From the NCBI GenBank assembly GCA_027576995.1, contig JANBQC010000170.1, positions 1 through 48,158 on the forward strand: a stretch of 48,158 nucleotides of DNA, written 5' to 3'. This DNA comes from Dimargaris cristalligena (lineage: Eukaryota > Kickxellomycota > Dimargaritomycetes > Dimargaritales > Dimargaritaceae). Of this stretch, positions 1 to 11,700 are shown piece by piece; position 1 is the first letter of the stretch; the number at the start of each line of letters is the position of its first letter. The position numbers and the translations under genes were made by a program. The notes beneath the pieces were generated by a model. The model was not told the origin of the DNA. It did not search any database and saw nothing but the letters and a program-made list of their open reading frames with translations.

Positions 1-1260
1 GGCTCTATGGCTAAGAATGCCAAGCCATTCTCAGTATAAGACACAGAACTATTAAAGCCAGTAAGCATACAGTAAACTGGCATAACCAATTGCAGGGGGA
101 AAGAGAATTCTCAATGTAAAACTAATAAAATAAAGGATAGGAATAAAATCAAATAACCACTAATAATTAAGCATGAATGTGCATATCCAATCATAGGGAA
201 AGCATGCATCCACCAATAGAAATATAAATAAAATTAAAGGAAAAATTTATGTGGAAGAAATAGGTTAAAAGGGAAGGGGAAAAAACTGGATATACCAGAC
301 AAAAAAGCTGCTTCATACCTTATATATAAATATAATAATCAAAATAGTAATAATTCATACCTGTGGCAATCAAGGGGACACTCCACCTTGCCACACCACT
401 TACCATTAGAAGCCTATCCCCGAGACTCTTGATGGACTAAGAGTAGTTAACCCGGGTGACACATTCAAACATATTTATTTAATAATAATTCAATGTAATA
501 CTTGGGAGTGATAACTATGCAGTAACTGAGTGCCATAGTTGAACAGGGGCTTCTGCTTGTGATCATGCTTGGGATTATATAACCCAGTTTTATGATCAAA
601 ATTGACAGGTTTAAATATGGCAGATGGCAAAACTACAGTATGTTTTTCTGGAAGTATCTACATGATCACCAGCAAAAGGTCCTTCACCAGGGATGGCCCC
701 TGCTATAGAACCAGATTTTGTTTTATCGGCTTATTCTCCACCCATGGTTTCTAAGGTGATGGCAAATTCCTTCACTGGTTTCAACATTAGTGCCCATGTC
801 ATAGCAATATAGATTTGTTCGGAAATTATTACAGCTGATGCACCTGGTATTTAGCTCCCGCTCATCCTACACTATGTAGTAATACAATACTATGGGGAAA
901 TCCACTGTAAAATCGGATGCCTTTTTTATTATCACCATCCATAAACTCATTTTACTTGCCAATGTAATTCCCCAACGCCAGATGCCCTCCCGGATTTTTA
1001 TTTTTTCAAATATTAAATAATGGTCACACTGATCTAACCAGCTCAATATCTACCCATCTTACCTATTAATTATCATTGATGGGCCTGCCTATCAATCTGC
1101 CCGATGATTACATATTCAAGAAACTTAGTAACTACGGACAGTTACTTTTTTTAGGCTATTGACATGTTAAAGAATTTTGGGCAATTATCATCTGAGCAGT
1201 ATTTAGTTACTCCTTGTATACCCCAATGGCTTTTTTGTAGTTTTGACCAGGCTAAGTGAA
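1..1260. other. AT-rich spacer without a supported gene
   Basis: This left edge is AT-rich and has no long open frame. It holds an LTR tail (394-461) and one eroded coding-like frame on the minus strand (611-787): 59 codons with a single in-frame TAA. I read it as decayed mobile-element sequence. Nothing else could be supported. Confidence 0.5.
394..461 (+). mobile_element. LTR 3'-end fragment (copy D)
   Basis: About 68 bp match the terminal segment of the LTR described at 26722-27296. They share the stretch TTAGAAGCCTATCC, then GACTCTTGATGGACTAAGAG, and end in GTGACA. The TATA and AATAAA parts of the full LTR are missing, so this is a truncated solo remnant in the same orientation as copy A. 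LTR identity rests on the structure of copies A and B. Confidence 0.6.
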
Positions 1261-1400
1261 TATGGGAGAGGTTCAACCAGGCTGTAAAATCAAAATTTCG
1301 TTAGATGAGGTAAATATTACTAATTAATAGTGAATATTCCATCTATTTCCCCATAACCATAACATTTAAAGCCTTATAAAGCTGGGCTGAATTGCACCCA
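1261..1400 (+). mobile_element. MITE-like element, copy 1
   Basis: A non-coding element of about 140 bp with imperfect terminal inverted repeats. The left end reads TATGGGAGAGGTTCAACCAG and the right end is its near reverse complement (GCCTTATAAAGCTGGGCTGA then ATTGCACCCA). The interior carries the family's shared blocks (TTAGATGAGG, AAATATTACT, GTGAATATTCC, CCATAAC, CATTTAA). It lies just upstream of the decayed gene at 1405-2632. No transposase is present, so it would be non-autonomous. Confidence 0.7.
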
Positions 1401-1404
1401 CTTA

Positions 1405-2632
1405 TTTTAAGGGATATAATAGCAAGGTAATATAGAAGTGCTGAATATTCTGGGTTGAGGAGGGTCCCCACCCAGGTGGATAGCACAGTAGTTGGCTTAT
1501 ATTTTACCCTTTATCTGATGGCGCTCTCCATGTTTATTGTCGTATTCGGTCTACATTGAGGGTTAGACTCGACTGGTTCAAGTGGGTTACCACAGCTCTA
1601 TTTAAACCAATAGGGCAGCATCAAATACCCCCCCCCCAACATTATAAACCCTCGGCCCCATTTATGACTATACTCATTTTCTGACCAAGAATGCCTACCA
1701 TAGCGGTATAAGTTAGAGCCTCAATATCATTTGTATATTTCTCCTTAAAAACTCTTTGAGCTTGACTATTTTGAACAGTGCCCTTCTACTCGAGATAAAT
1801 GCACCCAATTTTTACAAATGTTCGTTGGAGCTAGGAATGCTATGCATGAAGAGGTTGTAGCCACTGGCTTGTTGAAAATTTAGTTTTAATATTCAGGAGA
1901 AAGGTGGAAATAGAGTGCAGCCAATATTTACAGTAACTAGTGTAGGTTTAGTATTAGGATCTTTTGCATATTATGTAGGCCTTTTAATGGAAAATATCAG
2001 CCAATTGCCACCCCGATACATGTAGGAAAACATAAGAATAGATGAACACGTTGGTGATCGCGTATATTAATCGGAATTTAATATCAGTTTGGGTGACAAG
2101 GTTGGTTATCAATATGTTTTTGTCCCCACCTGTACGTCCCATATCAAGGCAGTCCCGAATTTCCCCCCCTCACGGCCCTCACATGGACTAGGCTGCCCCG
2201 GTGTTTTCATGGTCTAGCTCGTTTCCTCTTCATTGCTCTCACCCTGTCCCTCCATCATAGGTTTCAGTTATCGCTAGTAGAGCATCGGGTAAAAATGTCG
2301 AAAAAACGACTTCGTGAGCAGCAGCCCAAAAGGCATAACTGGGGTTCAATTTATGAGACCCACACTTATTTTATTGCATTTTTTGGGACAAGCTCACTGT
2401 TTGTGAACGTACGGCATTAAATTGGGCAATGGGTACCGGTAGTTCAACCAAACACCGTCTATGGCAAGGGTTATGGTTGGGACTCCAAAGAGGTCGTGGA
2501 GGTTTAATGCCCAGCTGATACGGCCACCCATAGTTTGGAGTCCATCGTTCGAGTCATTTAACGGCGGGATGGCTCATCGATATCCGGCCAGTCTAAGATG
2601 CGGCAGGTAAAACCAATCATCACAGAGTACCT
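1405..2632 (+). pseudogene. Decayed multi-exon gene, copy 1 of a dispersed pair
   Basis: This stretch aligns along its length, in direct orientation, with 41780-43070. Shared landmarks are a C-tract followed by TATAAA (TATA near 1644), the block GGTTAGAGCC or GTTAGAGCC, an exon-like frame near 1785-1880 encoding STRDKCTQFLQMFVGARNAM (partner: STRDKYIQYLQMVIAVRN), a short exon near 2261-2290 flanked by a pyrimidine-rich AG acceptor and GTAAAA donor, and a last frame with SFESFNGG (partner: SFELFNGA) ending in TAA near 2610. Many differences are synonymous, so the ancestor was coding. Here the likely start has become ATA and several frames contain stops. Introns are retained, so it is a DNA-level copy rather than a retrocopy. 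The function is not recognised. Confidence 0.5.
1643..1650 (+). promoter_or_regulatory. TATA box of decayed gene copy 1
   Basis: A run of about ten C residues (near 1628-1637) is followed by ACATTATAAACC. The same C-tract plus ACATTATAAACC arrangement occurs at copy 2 (42040-42063). Conservation in both copies, while the flanks have drifted, supports a core promoter. Confidence 0.5.
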
Positions 2633-3180
2633 CATGTAAAATACCCCTGCAGCAGAGAGGGAATCTCTATTGAAAGGCTGGAATAACAATGGGGAGGCGG
2701 ATGATCTCAAAAGTAACATAGAATATGACCCGAGCCCAAGTCCAATGATTCACATCTCGCTAATGTATGTGTATATCTATATCAGCGAGAGAAACCCCGG
2801 CAGTCAAAATCATGAACGCACTCCCCATCTCCCCTACTTCGATAACCCAATAAAAGCGATGGTAGATCGTTTCATTATTCTACCCCAAAAGAGATTGTGT
2901 ACATCTGTTCAGGGTACCTCTGCCGCCATTGGCTCTTATATCATCCTTGTTAAAGGGGAGCGGAGAGGAGGAATTTAGCTTATTATTCGGTGTGAGCGTA
3001 TAGCGACCGCACTTTGTAATACGCCGTTTCTTCGTGCAAGAGGCTATTTGATATGCGTGCAGCGTAGTGTAGTAGTAGCCATTCAAACTGAGAGTCCTAA
3101 AGGCGACCAACATGTGAGTGCCGCACCGTGCCTTGGTCTATTGGACATGGGGTGGATGGAGTGGTTTACCCTTGGCCAAA
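2633..3180. other. Spacer with unsupported overlapping ORFs
   Basis: Open frames of 102 codons (2670-2978, plus) and 77 codons (2880-3113, minus) overlap each other. Neither has recognisable domains or convincing protein composition. I see no supported feature until the TATA box at 3186. Confidence 0.4.
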
Positions 3181-3185
3181 AAACG

Positions 3186-3193
3186 TATAAATA
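3186..3193 (+). promoter_or_regulatory. TATA box upstream of the small secreted protein
   Basis: TATAAATA sits about 200 bp before the ATG at 3388. A pyrimidine-rich leader follows (many CCC, TTT and CT runs from 3207 to 3380), as is common in highly expressed fungal genes. No upstream reading frame competes for this promoter. Confidence 0.55.
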
Positions 3194-3387
3194 GCCGGTG
3201 GTATCGCCCCTTGCTTACCTCACCAAGTCACTCATTTTCCAGCTCTCCTACACCCCTCACCCCTTCTCTTGTATTTGCATCACCAATTTACACCATCGAT
3301 AGCCTCGTGGATCTTGACCTATCATTTTGCCCATTTTTTTTTCACCCCCGCTTATCCCACCCGTCACCCACTCCCCGTTAATTCACT

Positions 3388-3869
3388 ATGGTGTCCCTAC
3401 GTATGAACATTCTTGGTCTGGCCGCTATTGGCCTTTCGTTTTGTCTCCAGGCTCAAAGTTCGATAACGGCATTCCCCCTTGGATTCAACCAAAATCCCAA
3501 TAGTGCTGGTCCGAGAGGCGGACCGTCCGGGGTTGGAGGTAGCAACAACCTTGGAAATAAGTTCTCCCGCCAAGGACTCCGAGATAATTTAAAAACCAAC
3601 TATGCGGTAAGTATCTATACACGAGGCTGATTATTAGAAATCATTTTTCTACATATCCGACCAATTTCATTTACTGCCCCAAAACCTCCACTAATGGCCA
3701 AATTATGCTCTTGTTAATTCGTGCTTAATATAATTTACAGGCTGCTAACCATGCTAATGGAAATCCCCCAAGAGATACCCGGAAATACATGCAGGAGCTG
3801 AATAATAAAAAAACTGCGGCTCAAGGTATTTTATCGGGAAAGCCAGCCGATCGCAATACCAGATATTAG
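3388..3869 (+). CDS. Small secreted protein, glycine/asparagine-rich
   Basis: Two exons, 3388-3606 and 3741-3869, give 115 residues. The donor is GTAAGT and the acceptor TTTACAG; the intron is 134 nt, phase 0. The start at 3388 is chosen because the first 30 residues form a signal peptide: a short arginine-containing n-region, a hydrophobic core (NILGLAAIGLSFCL), then a likely cleavage near AQS or ITA. An internal ATG at codon 6 would also keep the hydrophobic core. The mature part has no cysteine and is rich in G, N, P and basic residues (FPLGFNQNPNSAGPRGGPSG), probably disordered. I recognise no family. A TATA box and pyrimidine-rich leader precede it, suggesting strong transcription. It could be a cell-wall or secreted effector-like peptide, but that is inference. 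Confidence 0.75.
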
Positions 3870-4684
3870 CCTTTTCGGATACATTGTTTGTATTCCCAAT
3901 TAACTATTACACTTAAATGTAAATAAAATTGACCTCCAGGAGACCCCAAGACCATGTAAAGTGTTCCGATTATGTTCAATTGAAATAAATGTATTTGATT
4001 ATTTTTTTTAGGTTTTATATTTGAGGTTGGGGATTGCTTGAAGTGATACTAATGTTAATGGTTGGGCTGGTGTAAAAACCCGGAGAGGAATGGGGTGATA
4101 TCCACACATAAAGGCTTGGTTCAGGACTCCCGTACTTGGAAAGTAACTTAGACCCATAATAGCCCATGTCGTCGTTAAAATTCTCGGTAAGACAAGTCAC
4201 TGGTGGCTTTTTAAACTAAATTTGGTTACGCAAAACTAATTGTACTCTTCGGATATGCCTATCTATCTAACCCATTAAAAAAATCTCTAGCACACCCTTT
4301 CGCTTAAATCTTCGGGGTTTCGTGCGTAAAAATATGTGGATCAGATAGATTGATTAAGGCAGCCATCGTTGCGGTCAGGGTATTTTTTAATGGGGAAGAG
4401 TATTTATAATCATATTAATAGCAATTACAGAATAGACAGGCTTAATTTTAAAAAAAATAACACAGTGTAATCTAACTGGTACGGAGTAAAATAATGATGT
4501 GGATTCAGCTAAACTTATAAAATATCGGGTTGAAATCCGAACACCGCATCAGCGAAAATTTAGAAAAAAGCAATAGCATAGTTCTAAGCGAATAGGACAA
4601 AAAAAAGGGTGGGGGGAGGAAGATAAGATAGCGACAAACAGCTGGGCATCGTTCAGTTACTCCCTAATAAACGGGGCCGTCAGC
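3870..4684. other. Intergenic, convergent 3' ends
   Basis: AT-rich spacer between the plus-strand secreted-protein gene and the minus-strand MCM6 gene, so both end here. AATAAA occurs near 3923 and 3984, suitable for 3' processing of the upstream gene. The 61-codon minus-strand frame at 4015-4200 has no support. Confidence 0.5.
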
Positions 4685-7681
4685 TTACATGTCGAACCCA
4701 AGGGCAAAGTTAGGGTGGACCATAAGAACCGGATCGTCCGTTTCACCCGCCAAAATGGCCGCACCGCCCACCGTTGGTGCCTCGTCGTCCGCCATATCAC
4801 CACCACTGCCCTCCTCCTTCGGCAACCACTGGTCCTTCTGAATGGCCAGGAGCACATTTTCCACCTTGATGAGGTAGTTTAAGACCGTTTTGATGAGTTT
4901 CTGTTCCTGGAGGAACTGTTCCTCCGTTTCCAAAGCGTCCTCCTTTTGTTCCAGGTACCATTCGATCACCTGGGACCGGCGCAGACTCTCCTGGCCCGCG
5001 TCTTCGAGGGATTTCAAATGGGCCGTCACCATGTTCCGGATCAGTTCGAATGACTCGCGCTTAATCTTAAGTTTGCGCACCGAAGTGCTATCCTGGGTAG
5101 AAGAACCCCCCTCGGCAGTGGACCGGCTCGTCTGGGTCAGAACCGCCGCAGCGGACAGGGGGCCAGACGAGCTTCCGCCCGTCCCTTCACCACTGCCGGA
5201 ACGCGGGTCGTTGTTGGTCATGATGTCTTCGGTATACTCGACATCCGTCATTTCCAGGGGCAGAATCGAACAGCGCAGCAGACGCACCGCCTCCCGCACG
5301 TGGGCGGGAAAAATTTCTTCACTACAGTGCACCCGGGCCAGCGCCTCCGATAACCGGATCAGACTCTCCAACTGGCGAACGGTAATACGGAACGAGGCCT
5401 TTCCCACTCCTTGGGCGTCTTCCTGGCGCAGATTACGGTACTGTTCCCAGAGAAGTTTACTGGATTCGGGGGTCAGTTTGGGGCGGATGGTACGGGCGTA
5501 CCGCAGGTAGCGCTGAATCTGGGCCGTCGAAAACTCCGGGTGGATGGCTTTATCTTTACGCATGTGCACGTTGCAGATGTAGCGGGCCAGATTATAATCC
5601 GATGTTTCGTTGCCATCGTCGACCATCACGAAGAACAGGTCAAAACGGGACATGATGGGAGCCGTCATGGCGATATTCTGTTTTAGTGTCAGTCGTTTGT
5701 TGTACCGGCCGGCAATGGGGTTCGCGGCGGCCAGAATCGAGGTACGCGCGTTCAAGGTAGCGTGAATACCGGCCTTGGCAATCGAAATGGTTTGCTGTTC
5801 CATGGCTTCGTGAATGGCGACTTGGTCCACAATTTCCATCTTATCGAATTCGTCGATACAACAAATCCCGTTGTCGGCCAACATGAGGGCACCGGCTTCG
5901 ATGGTAAATTCGCCCGTTTCTTCATCTTTAACCACGGAGGCCGTCAGACCTGCCGCACTAGATGCCTTACCGGAGGTGAACACCGCGCGGGGCACCAGGT
6001 TGCATACGTATTTAAGGAACTGGGATTTACTCATACTAGGGTCACCCACCACACAGACGTTGATATCCCCACGCAGGCGGATACCTTCGGGGGTTTGTTT
6101 GTGCACCCCGCCCATGAGCTGGAGGAGAATGCCCTTCTTGACCTCTTCGTTACCGAAAATAGTGGGGGCCAAGCTCTGCACCAACTTGTGGTAGATGGTG
6201 GATTCCTGTTCCTTCATCAAACGCAAATCGTCCATTTCCTCCTGGGTGAACCGGCTGAGGAGGGTGGCCTGGTCCTCCTCCTCTTCGGCGATGTCGGTAC
6301 TGTCTACCCACAGGTTACTGGCCGACGTAGTCACGCTATCCATACTGCTACCCCCACTGTGGCCGGTACGGGCGTCCGCCCGCCGGACGTGACAGGCCAA
6401 GAAAGCCAGTCGGTAGGTTAAATCACGCACCCCCAGTGCCTTGAGTCCGGTCACGCCGTCCTCGCCGTAACCCTCCCGCGTGCGGCCCTGGCCGCCCACA
6501 TCCCGCTGGGACTCGGCTTTGTTACCGGGCGCATTGATCTGACTCACGTCAGGAATGACCAGGAGCGATCCGGTGAAGACCATTTTATCGCCGGCCTTAC
6601 AGTGTTCGACCAAATCGCCGCGCAAAATTACGTCGAGGGAGCGCGGCATGCTGCCCGCGGGGATTTCGTTGGCGTTTTCCTGAATCCGGACCCGCTGCCA
6701 ATCGACAAACATGGAACTCTCCAAGTGGAGATCCCAGCTACCGCGGTTTTGGCAGACGGGATTTTGGCAAAGGCTAGGCTCGGTGTACTTGAATTGCTGC
6801 TCCACATGGTAGGCCATGGTTTGGCACATGGTGCACTGGAAACTGCCGAAGATTAATTCCGGTCGGACCTCGCTGGTTCGCGTCACGGTACCACTAATAC
6901 TAGTGAGCTGGCCCACCTTATCGGTGCGCAGTTCCCGGATGCGAGACACGGAGGGGAGGTTCGTCAAGGCCACGTAGAACATGCGTAGCTGGGCGGACCC
7001 ATTGACGGCCATAGAAGACACGGAAGATGCGGTAGCGGTTGTGGCGGGAGTATCCGTGGGTTGGGCCACGTGCCCCAGGGCCGACGCCGAGTTGGAAGTA
7101 AGGGTATAACTGGGCACATATTTGCGAACCAAATTCTGCACACCCTTCCGCAGGAATGGTTCGAACCGGTAGTACTGATCGGCCAGGGCCTGGGCCAGAT
7201 CCTCGTTGGCCGACAGGAGGTGGTTGAAGTCCACGACCAGCGTATGGGTTTCGTCCTGTTTCATCTGGTACAGCTGGGCCACGTACGGCTTGTAAATATG
7301 GTCACCCGGGACAGGAGCGGTCGTAATAATGGCTTCGGCCACCGCGAATTGTTCCAGGAAATCCTCGAACCGCTGCCGAGCGTCTTCGGCATTGATATCA
7401 ATTACTTTGGGGATGCTTCGGGGATCAATCGGGGCCTTGGGGACCGTACGCTTGAGACCGGCGGACGGAGCAGTGGAGCCCACGTTGTGGGCATCCCCTT
7501 GGCTCAGCAAGGCCGCGGGGTCGCTGGGCAGAACACCCGCCGAACCGCCAAACCCTGGCGTAGCGTAGTTGAGAGGGGTCATCGCCGAACCGGGGGTAAA
7601 CGGGGTAAAGGGCGTACCCGGGTTGATGGAGGCATCGCTCCAGAGTGGGGGGTTGGACTGCTGGGAGTTTTGAGCCACCAT
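4685..7681 (-). CDS. MCM6: DNA replication licensing helicase subunit MCM6
   Basis: A single exon encodes 998 residues, a little longer than animal MCM6. MCM6 is one of six subunits of the nuclear MCM2-7 ring that unwinds DNA at replication origins. Visible features: a disordered N-terminus; an OB/zinc region with CTMC...CQNPVC near residues 282-310; the MCM6-type stretch GALGVRDLTYRLAFLACHV or close to it near 420; Walker A GDPSMSKSQ near 545; Walker B CCIDEFDKM near 606; arginine finger MSRFDLFF near 664; and a C-terminal winged-helix region near 880-960. Paralogue choice rests on the PRSLDVILRGDLVE and VRDLTYRLAFLA segments, which match MCM6 rather than MCM2, 3, 4, 5 or 7. The start has a strong context (ACCATGG). 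It has no introns, unlike its neighbours. Confidence 0.97.
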   Translation of the reverse strand: MVAQNSQQSNPPLWSDASINPGTPFTPFTPGSAMTPLNYATPGFGGSAGVLPSDPAALLSQGDAHNVGSTAPSAGLKRTVPKAPIDPRSIPKVIDINAEDARQRFEDFLEQFAVAEAIITTAPVPGDHIYKPYVAQLYQMKQDETHTLVVDFNHLLSANEDLAQALADQYYRFEPFLRKGVQNLVRKYVPSYTLTSNSASALGHVAQPTDTPATTATASSVSSMAVNGSAQLRMFYVALTNLPSVSRIRELRTDKVGQLTSISGTVTRTSEVRPELIFGSFQCTMCQTMAYHVEQQFKYTEPSLCQNPVCQNRGSWDLHLESSMFVDWQRVRIQENANEIPAGSMPRSLDVILRGDLVEHCKAGDKMVFTGSLLVIPDVSQINAPGNKAESQRDVGGQGRTREGYGEDGVTGLKALGVRDLTYRLAFLACHVRRADARTGHSGGSSMDSVTTSASNLWVDSTDIAEEEEDQATLLSRFTQEEMDDLRLMKEQESTIYHKLVQSLAPTIFGNEEVKKGILLQLMGGVHKQTPEGIRLRGDINVCVVGDPSMSKSQFLKYVCNLVPRAVFTSGKASSAAGLTASVVKDEETGEFTIEAGALMLADNGICCIDEFDKMEIVDQVAIHEAMEQQTISIAKAGIHATLNARTSILAAANPIAGRYNKRLTLKQNIAMTAPIMSRFDLFFVMVDDGNETSDYNLARYICNVHMRKDKAIHPEFSTAQIQRYLRYARTIRPKLTPESSKLLWEQYRNLRQEDAQGVGKASFRITVRQLESLIRLSEALARVHCSEEIFPAHVREAVRLLRCSILPLEMTDVEYTEDIMTNNDPRSGSGEGTGGSSSGPLSAAAVLTQTSRSTAEGGSSTQDSTSVRKLKIKRESFELIRNMVTAHLKSLEDAGQESLRRSQVIEWYLEQKEDALETEEQFLQEQKLIKTVLNYLIKVENVLLAIQKDQWLPKEEGSGGDMADDEAPTVGGAAILAGETDDPVLMVHPNFALGFDM

Positions 7682-8731
7682 GGTTAGTTGGACAGATAAA
7701 AACTTTGGGGATGATTAAAGCGCTGGGGAGTGAATAACGGTGGAACTCGAACACACGGCTCCAATGGCAACACGAATTCCAAGGTGAGGTCTTCGGATCG
7801 GGTATAGGACTAGAAATGCCTTGGGCTCAGCCACTATTAAAGGACTAATATCGGAGTGTAAAGTAGCGTAGGTATAAAGGCATATAATAATAACAATAAT
7901 AAGTTCAATAAAGCCCACGATTAACCAAGAATGAACTGGAAGATGAGTGAAGGCTGGTAAAGGCAACGGATACACTGAGCTACAATAGAGAACCACCTAG
8001 TGTATAGAGACCAAGCGGGTGGTATCAAGGGTGTTTTCTTGGCTCTGGAGTTTGTTTTGATTTGGGTCAATTCTTGACCCACTCAGATGTCTGCAACTAT
8101 AGAAAGGAAAACAATCCAAAATGCCCGTGCCACTAGGCGAGATTATAGGGGTATTATAGTGGGAAATACGGGTTGATAAAGGTCACGTGATAACCTACAA
8201 AGTAGCCGGAATTGGTGGAATTTATTTAAAAGGGCGGCTTGTTATATATTTCCCGAAACAGTCTTAGTAATTGTTTAAGTAAACCCGTTGACCAAAGCTA
8301 ATTTATTAGAGATCACCAGGTTACTCAATTATCCGTTTTCTCTATTAGGAAACCATGTTCCCCAAGGACATAGCACCCCTATATCGCTTGTTTTACGTTG
8401 TATTTTAATCCATGGGTGGCACGCTCAAATAGCACGGGGGTTCGCAAATATACCCGGTACGGATTTTTATTGAAAAAAATCAACCAAAGCAGCCAAAGAG
8501 CTTGAATTAACGGGGTGATCATTAGTGGGTAACAAAAAATAAAGCACGCGTGTGGCACAAATCAATGCCCCATGAACCTCACCAAAAAACCCAGGGAAAT
8601 ATAAAAATAATTGGCTAATCAAGTGAAAACGGAGAGAAGACAACGGGGATATGGGGCAAGCAATAAGGGTGGTGGGATTAACGATGGTAAAATAGTAGAG
8701 TGCGGGTTAGAACCTGCTGGGTGGACCAGGT
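7682..8731. other. Intergenic: MCM6 promoter side
   Basis: One kilobase between the MCM6 start and the end of the SSX2IP-like gene, both on the minus strand. It must hold the MCM6 promoter and the 3' end of the upstream gene. The short frames at 7715-7996 (minus) and 8288-8473 (plus) have no domain or composition support. Confidence 0.45.
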
Positions 8732-11700
8732 TTATGATACGTTCCGCGAAGTTTTGAATCGGGTCCGGGTTGAGGGTGTTCCTGGTGTGCTACTGCCCCC
8801 TGTTGATGGTCCTAAATCAGCCTGGGAGCTTCTACGGTTCAGTGCAGTTCGTCTCGGACCATTACTATTCTCGGGGCCGTCATAGCTAGGGTCGTGACCG
8901 TGTTCTTGATCGTCGTCGCCATCAGGGTTTATCGACGAGCAAGTCGAATGTCCCGCCGCTGATGACGGCCGGCGCCCTAATGAAGCGGCCAGTGAAGGTT
9001 TGTGATGGTGATTGGACGAGCACGATAGTTTACCGCAAGGTCCCCGTTCGGCGGGACGCCGGATTTCCACTGGTGAGCGAATGGATACCTTTTTAGCACT
9101 GGTCGGTCCGTTGGTCTCCCCTCCTCCCGTAACCGAGACGAGGGAAGGTCGGCGAGCTCCCGCCCGTTTGGCAGCCGTACTTAATGTGGCACCAGTCGCC
9201 CGGGAATAAGAGGCACTGGTTTTGACCGGCGAGGTGGCCGATGTAGTGGAATGCACGGAGGATCGGGAGCGGCTGCGCAGCGGAGTTTCACTGATGGAGA
9301 CACGCCGGGGTCTACCAGGGGGTGCTGCATCAGGGGTGGTCGAAGCGGCGGCTTTGGTGGTAGGTGATTTGGGGGAGATGGCGACCACCTCGTCTTCCTC
9401 TTCCTCCTCTACAACGGGCTCGGGGTGACGGTGGCCGCTCTGTGGTCCAGGAACTGCGGTGGGGGTCAACTGGTAATGTACAGGAATCGTCAATACGGGC
9501 CCATGGGGACCGTCGAATTGCATACTCTGAATCCGCGCGAGGATTTCCGGAGTACTTTCGTTTAGATTGAGATTTTTCAAATAACTGAGAAATTCGTGGG
9601 GCAAGTAGGCAATATAAATATATAAACCGGGGATAGCGTAGGCGTTAGAAATTGATTATAAACAAAAGTAAACTATAGATATAGGTGCATTGTCGATGCA
9701 AAAATATCCATAAGGATCTAAAAATATAACAGTATTACAAACCCAAGAAATATGATTGACTATTTAAAGAAAAACTTACTGAGGGGTAGCGGGCATATTA
9801 CCCAGAATATTGGTGGCTTGGAGGGCCACTTTTTGTTCTTGGAAAGCATCGCGTTCCTTGCGGAGCTCTTCGCGTTCTTTACCAAGCAGGATAGCGGCCT
9901 CGGTGAATTTGCGGCGCTCGTCGTCCAATTCCGCCCGCTGTTGTTCTAGGGCGTCCCGGTCCTTTTGTAGCAAATCCGGGTCAACTTCACGGAACGCGGG
10001 GTTCGTATGAAGGCCGCTATCTGGACGTTCCGGACGCAGCATCGCCTTTTTAATAACCCGGGTTTGTTCTTCAATGACCCCCTGGTATTCGGCGAGTTTC
10101 TTGTTCAGAATATCGAGTTGTTCATTTAGTTGTTTGATGATCTCCTCCTTCTCGACCAACAGGCTGGCATCAACTTGGTTCTGGGAATGGGCATGCATGG
10201 TTTGCCAGTCCCCCTTCAGGTCGGCGACCAGTTGCTTCATGTCAGTAGACATACGCTCCTTGATGAGCTCGTAGGGCAAGACGATCGGTTCTCGGGCAGG
10301 GCGGTCGCCGGCTTGGGAGTCAGAGTCCTCAGACGCCGTGGCGATGCTGATATCCATCTTGTCCGATTTGGTTTGCAACAAATCAGTAACGCAGGAATAC
10401 AGTTCGTAAAGGGATTGGCGCAGTTGTTCATTTTCATCCAGGAGCTCTTGCTCGCGCTCTTCGTAGTTCCCTAAAACGATATCGACCAATTCTTTATCCT
10501 ATGGCAACCGGGAAAAAAAGAAAGAATATAGAGATAAAGAATCGATATAGAATGGCTTGCAAATAGCCAAACCGCATAAAGTTAGAAGCGGTCGTATAGG
10601 ATCAAATCAAAAATGAATGAGCGTTCTTTTGGAGTTATACAGACGAATGACCCCCATATAGATGGGGTTTTTATTGCCCAGAGATCCCTTAAGTCTCCGC
10701 AGTCTGCTGTGAATACTTACCCCAGCGGATTTACCGAATCCGATATTTCGCTCTTTGACGATGGGGTTCAAGAGCTGCATCCCGATTTTACCGGTTTTGT
10801 ATTTATCGGCCACCATCCGCTGCATCTTGTCTTTAACCTTGAGGTTTTCTTGCTCGCGCTTTCGTACTTCGTGCTGTTATACCCGAATGGACCCAGGGGT
10901 AGAGAGTTACGGTATACATTGAAAGTTAGCCAGGACAATGGCATGTGTATAGTACAAGCGACGCTCCTAAGACAAACATTGAGGGATCTGTGGAGCGTCA
11001 GTATCATTAAAGGATTATCCAAGTAATAGCATAAAGAACTGAGATCGCCTTCGGGAACTTACGGCATACTGAGACCGGCTATACTGTAAATTGTTTTTGG
11101 CGGATTTGAGTTCCTCTTTAGTACTCCGGTGCTTCTCATTCACCTCTTTAAGCATCGTTTCGGAAATACTAGAACAGGGTGTAGGGGGGTATGACATGGG
11201 TAAAAATGGAGGAATGTATAAACTTAATCCGCTGACCGGAAACCAAGCGGTCAGTTTGGCCAATAACGCCACGCTCCATGGACCTATGGGTGCATTAAAC
11301 CAAAACAGATGAAGATGCCAACATACCTTAGCTTTGACTTGGAGGTATCCGAGTTACGCTCGGCGGTTTCTAGCTCGGTGCGGAGTTTGGACTAATGGTA
11401 ATGGAGGGCCGGTGTAGCATAAATACAAGGATTTATAGACAATATAGATTGGTTATGGTGCGCCAGGCAATGGCAGTATCTGCCTTTAAAGGTACGCTAG
11501 GGACAAGCCAGATCCGGCAAAAAGATGCATTATTTTCCAGCCCACCACCGGAGGTAAAACGTCGTCACGTCAGTGGTAATAGCCATCTTACTTACCACAT
11601 TCTGGGCCAGAGTTTCTTGATCACTTAATAGTCGGCGGTATTTGTCATCGATTTCTTCGCGGTAGTCCATATCTCGCTACAGTCGAACATTGCGAATATT

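Noticed and set aside
2411..2600. Minus-strand 60-codon frame with good composition (LERWTPNYGWPYQLG)
   Set aside because: The plus strand of the same segment is conserved at protein level with copy 2 at 42.8-43.0 kb, so the minus frame is probably a shadow.
4890..7687. Six plus-strand open frames (up to 219 codons) opposite MCM6
   Set aside because: They are antisense to a complete, domain-verified MCM6 frame; high third-position GC keeps the opposite strand open by chance.
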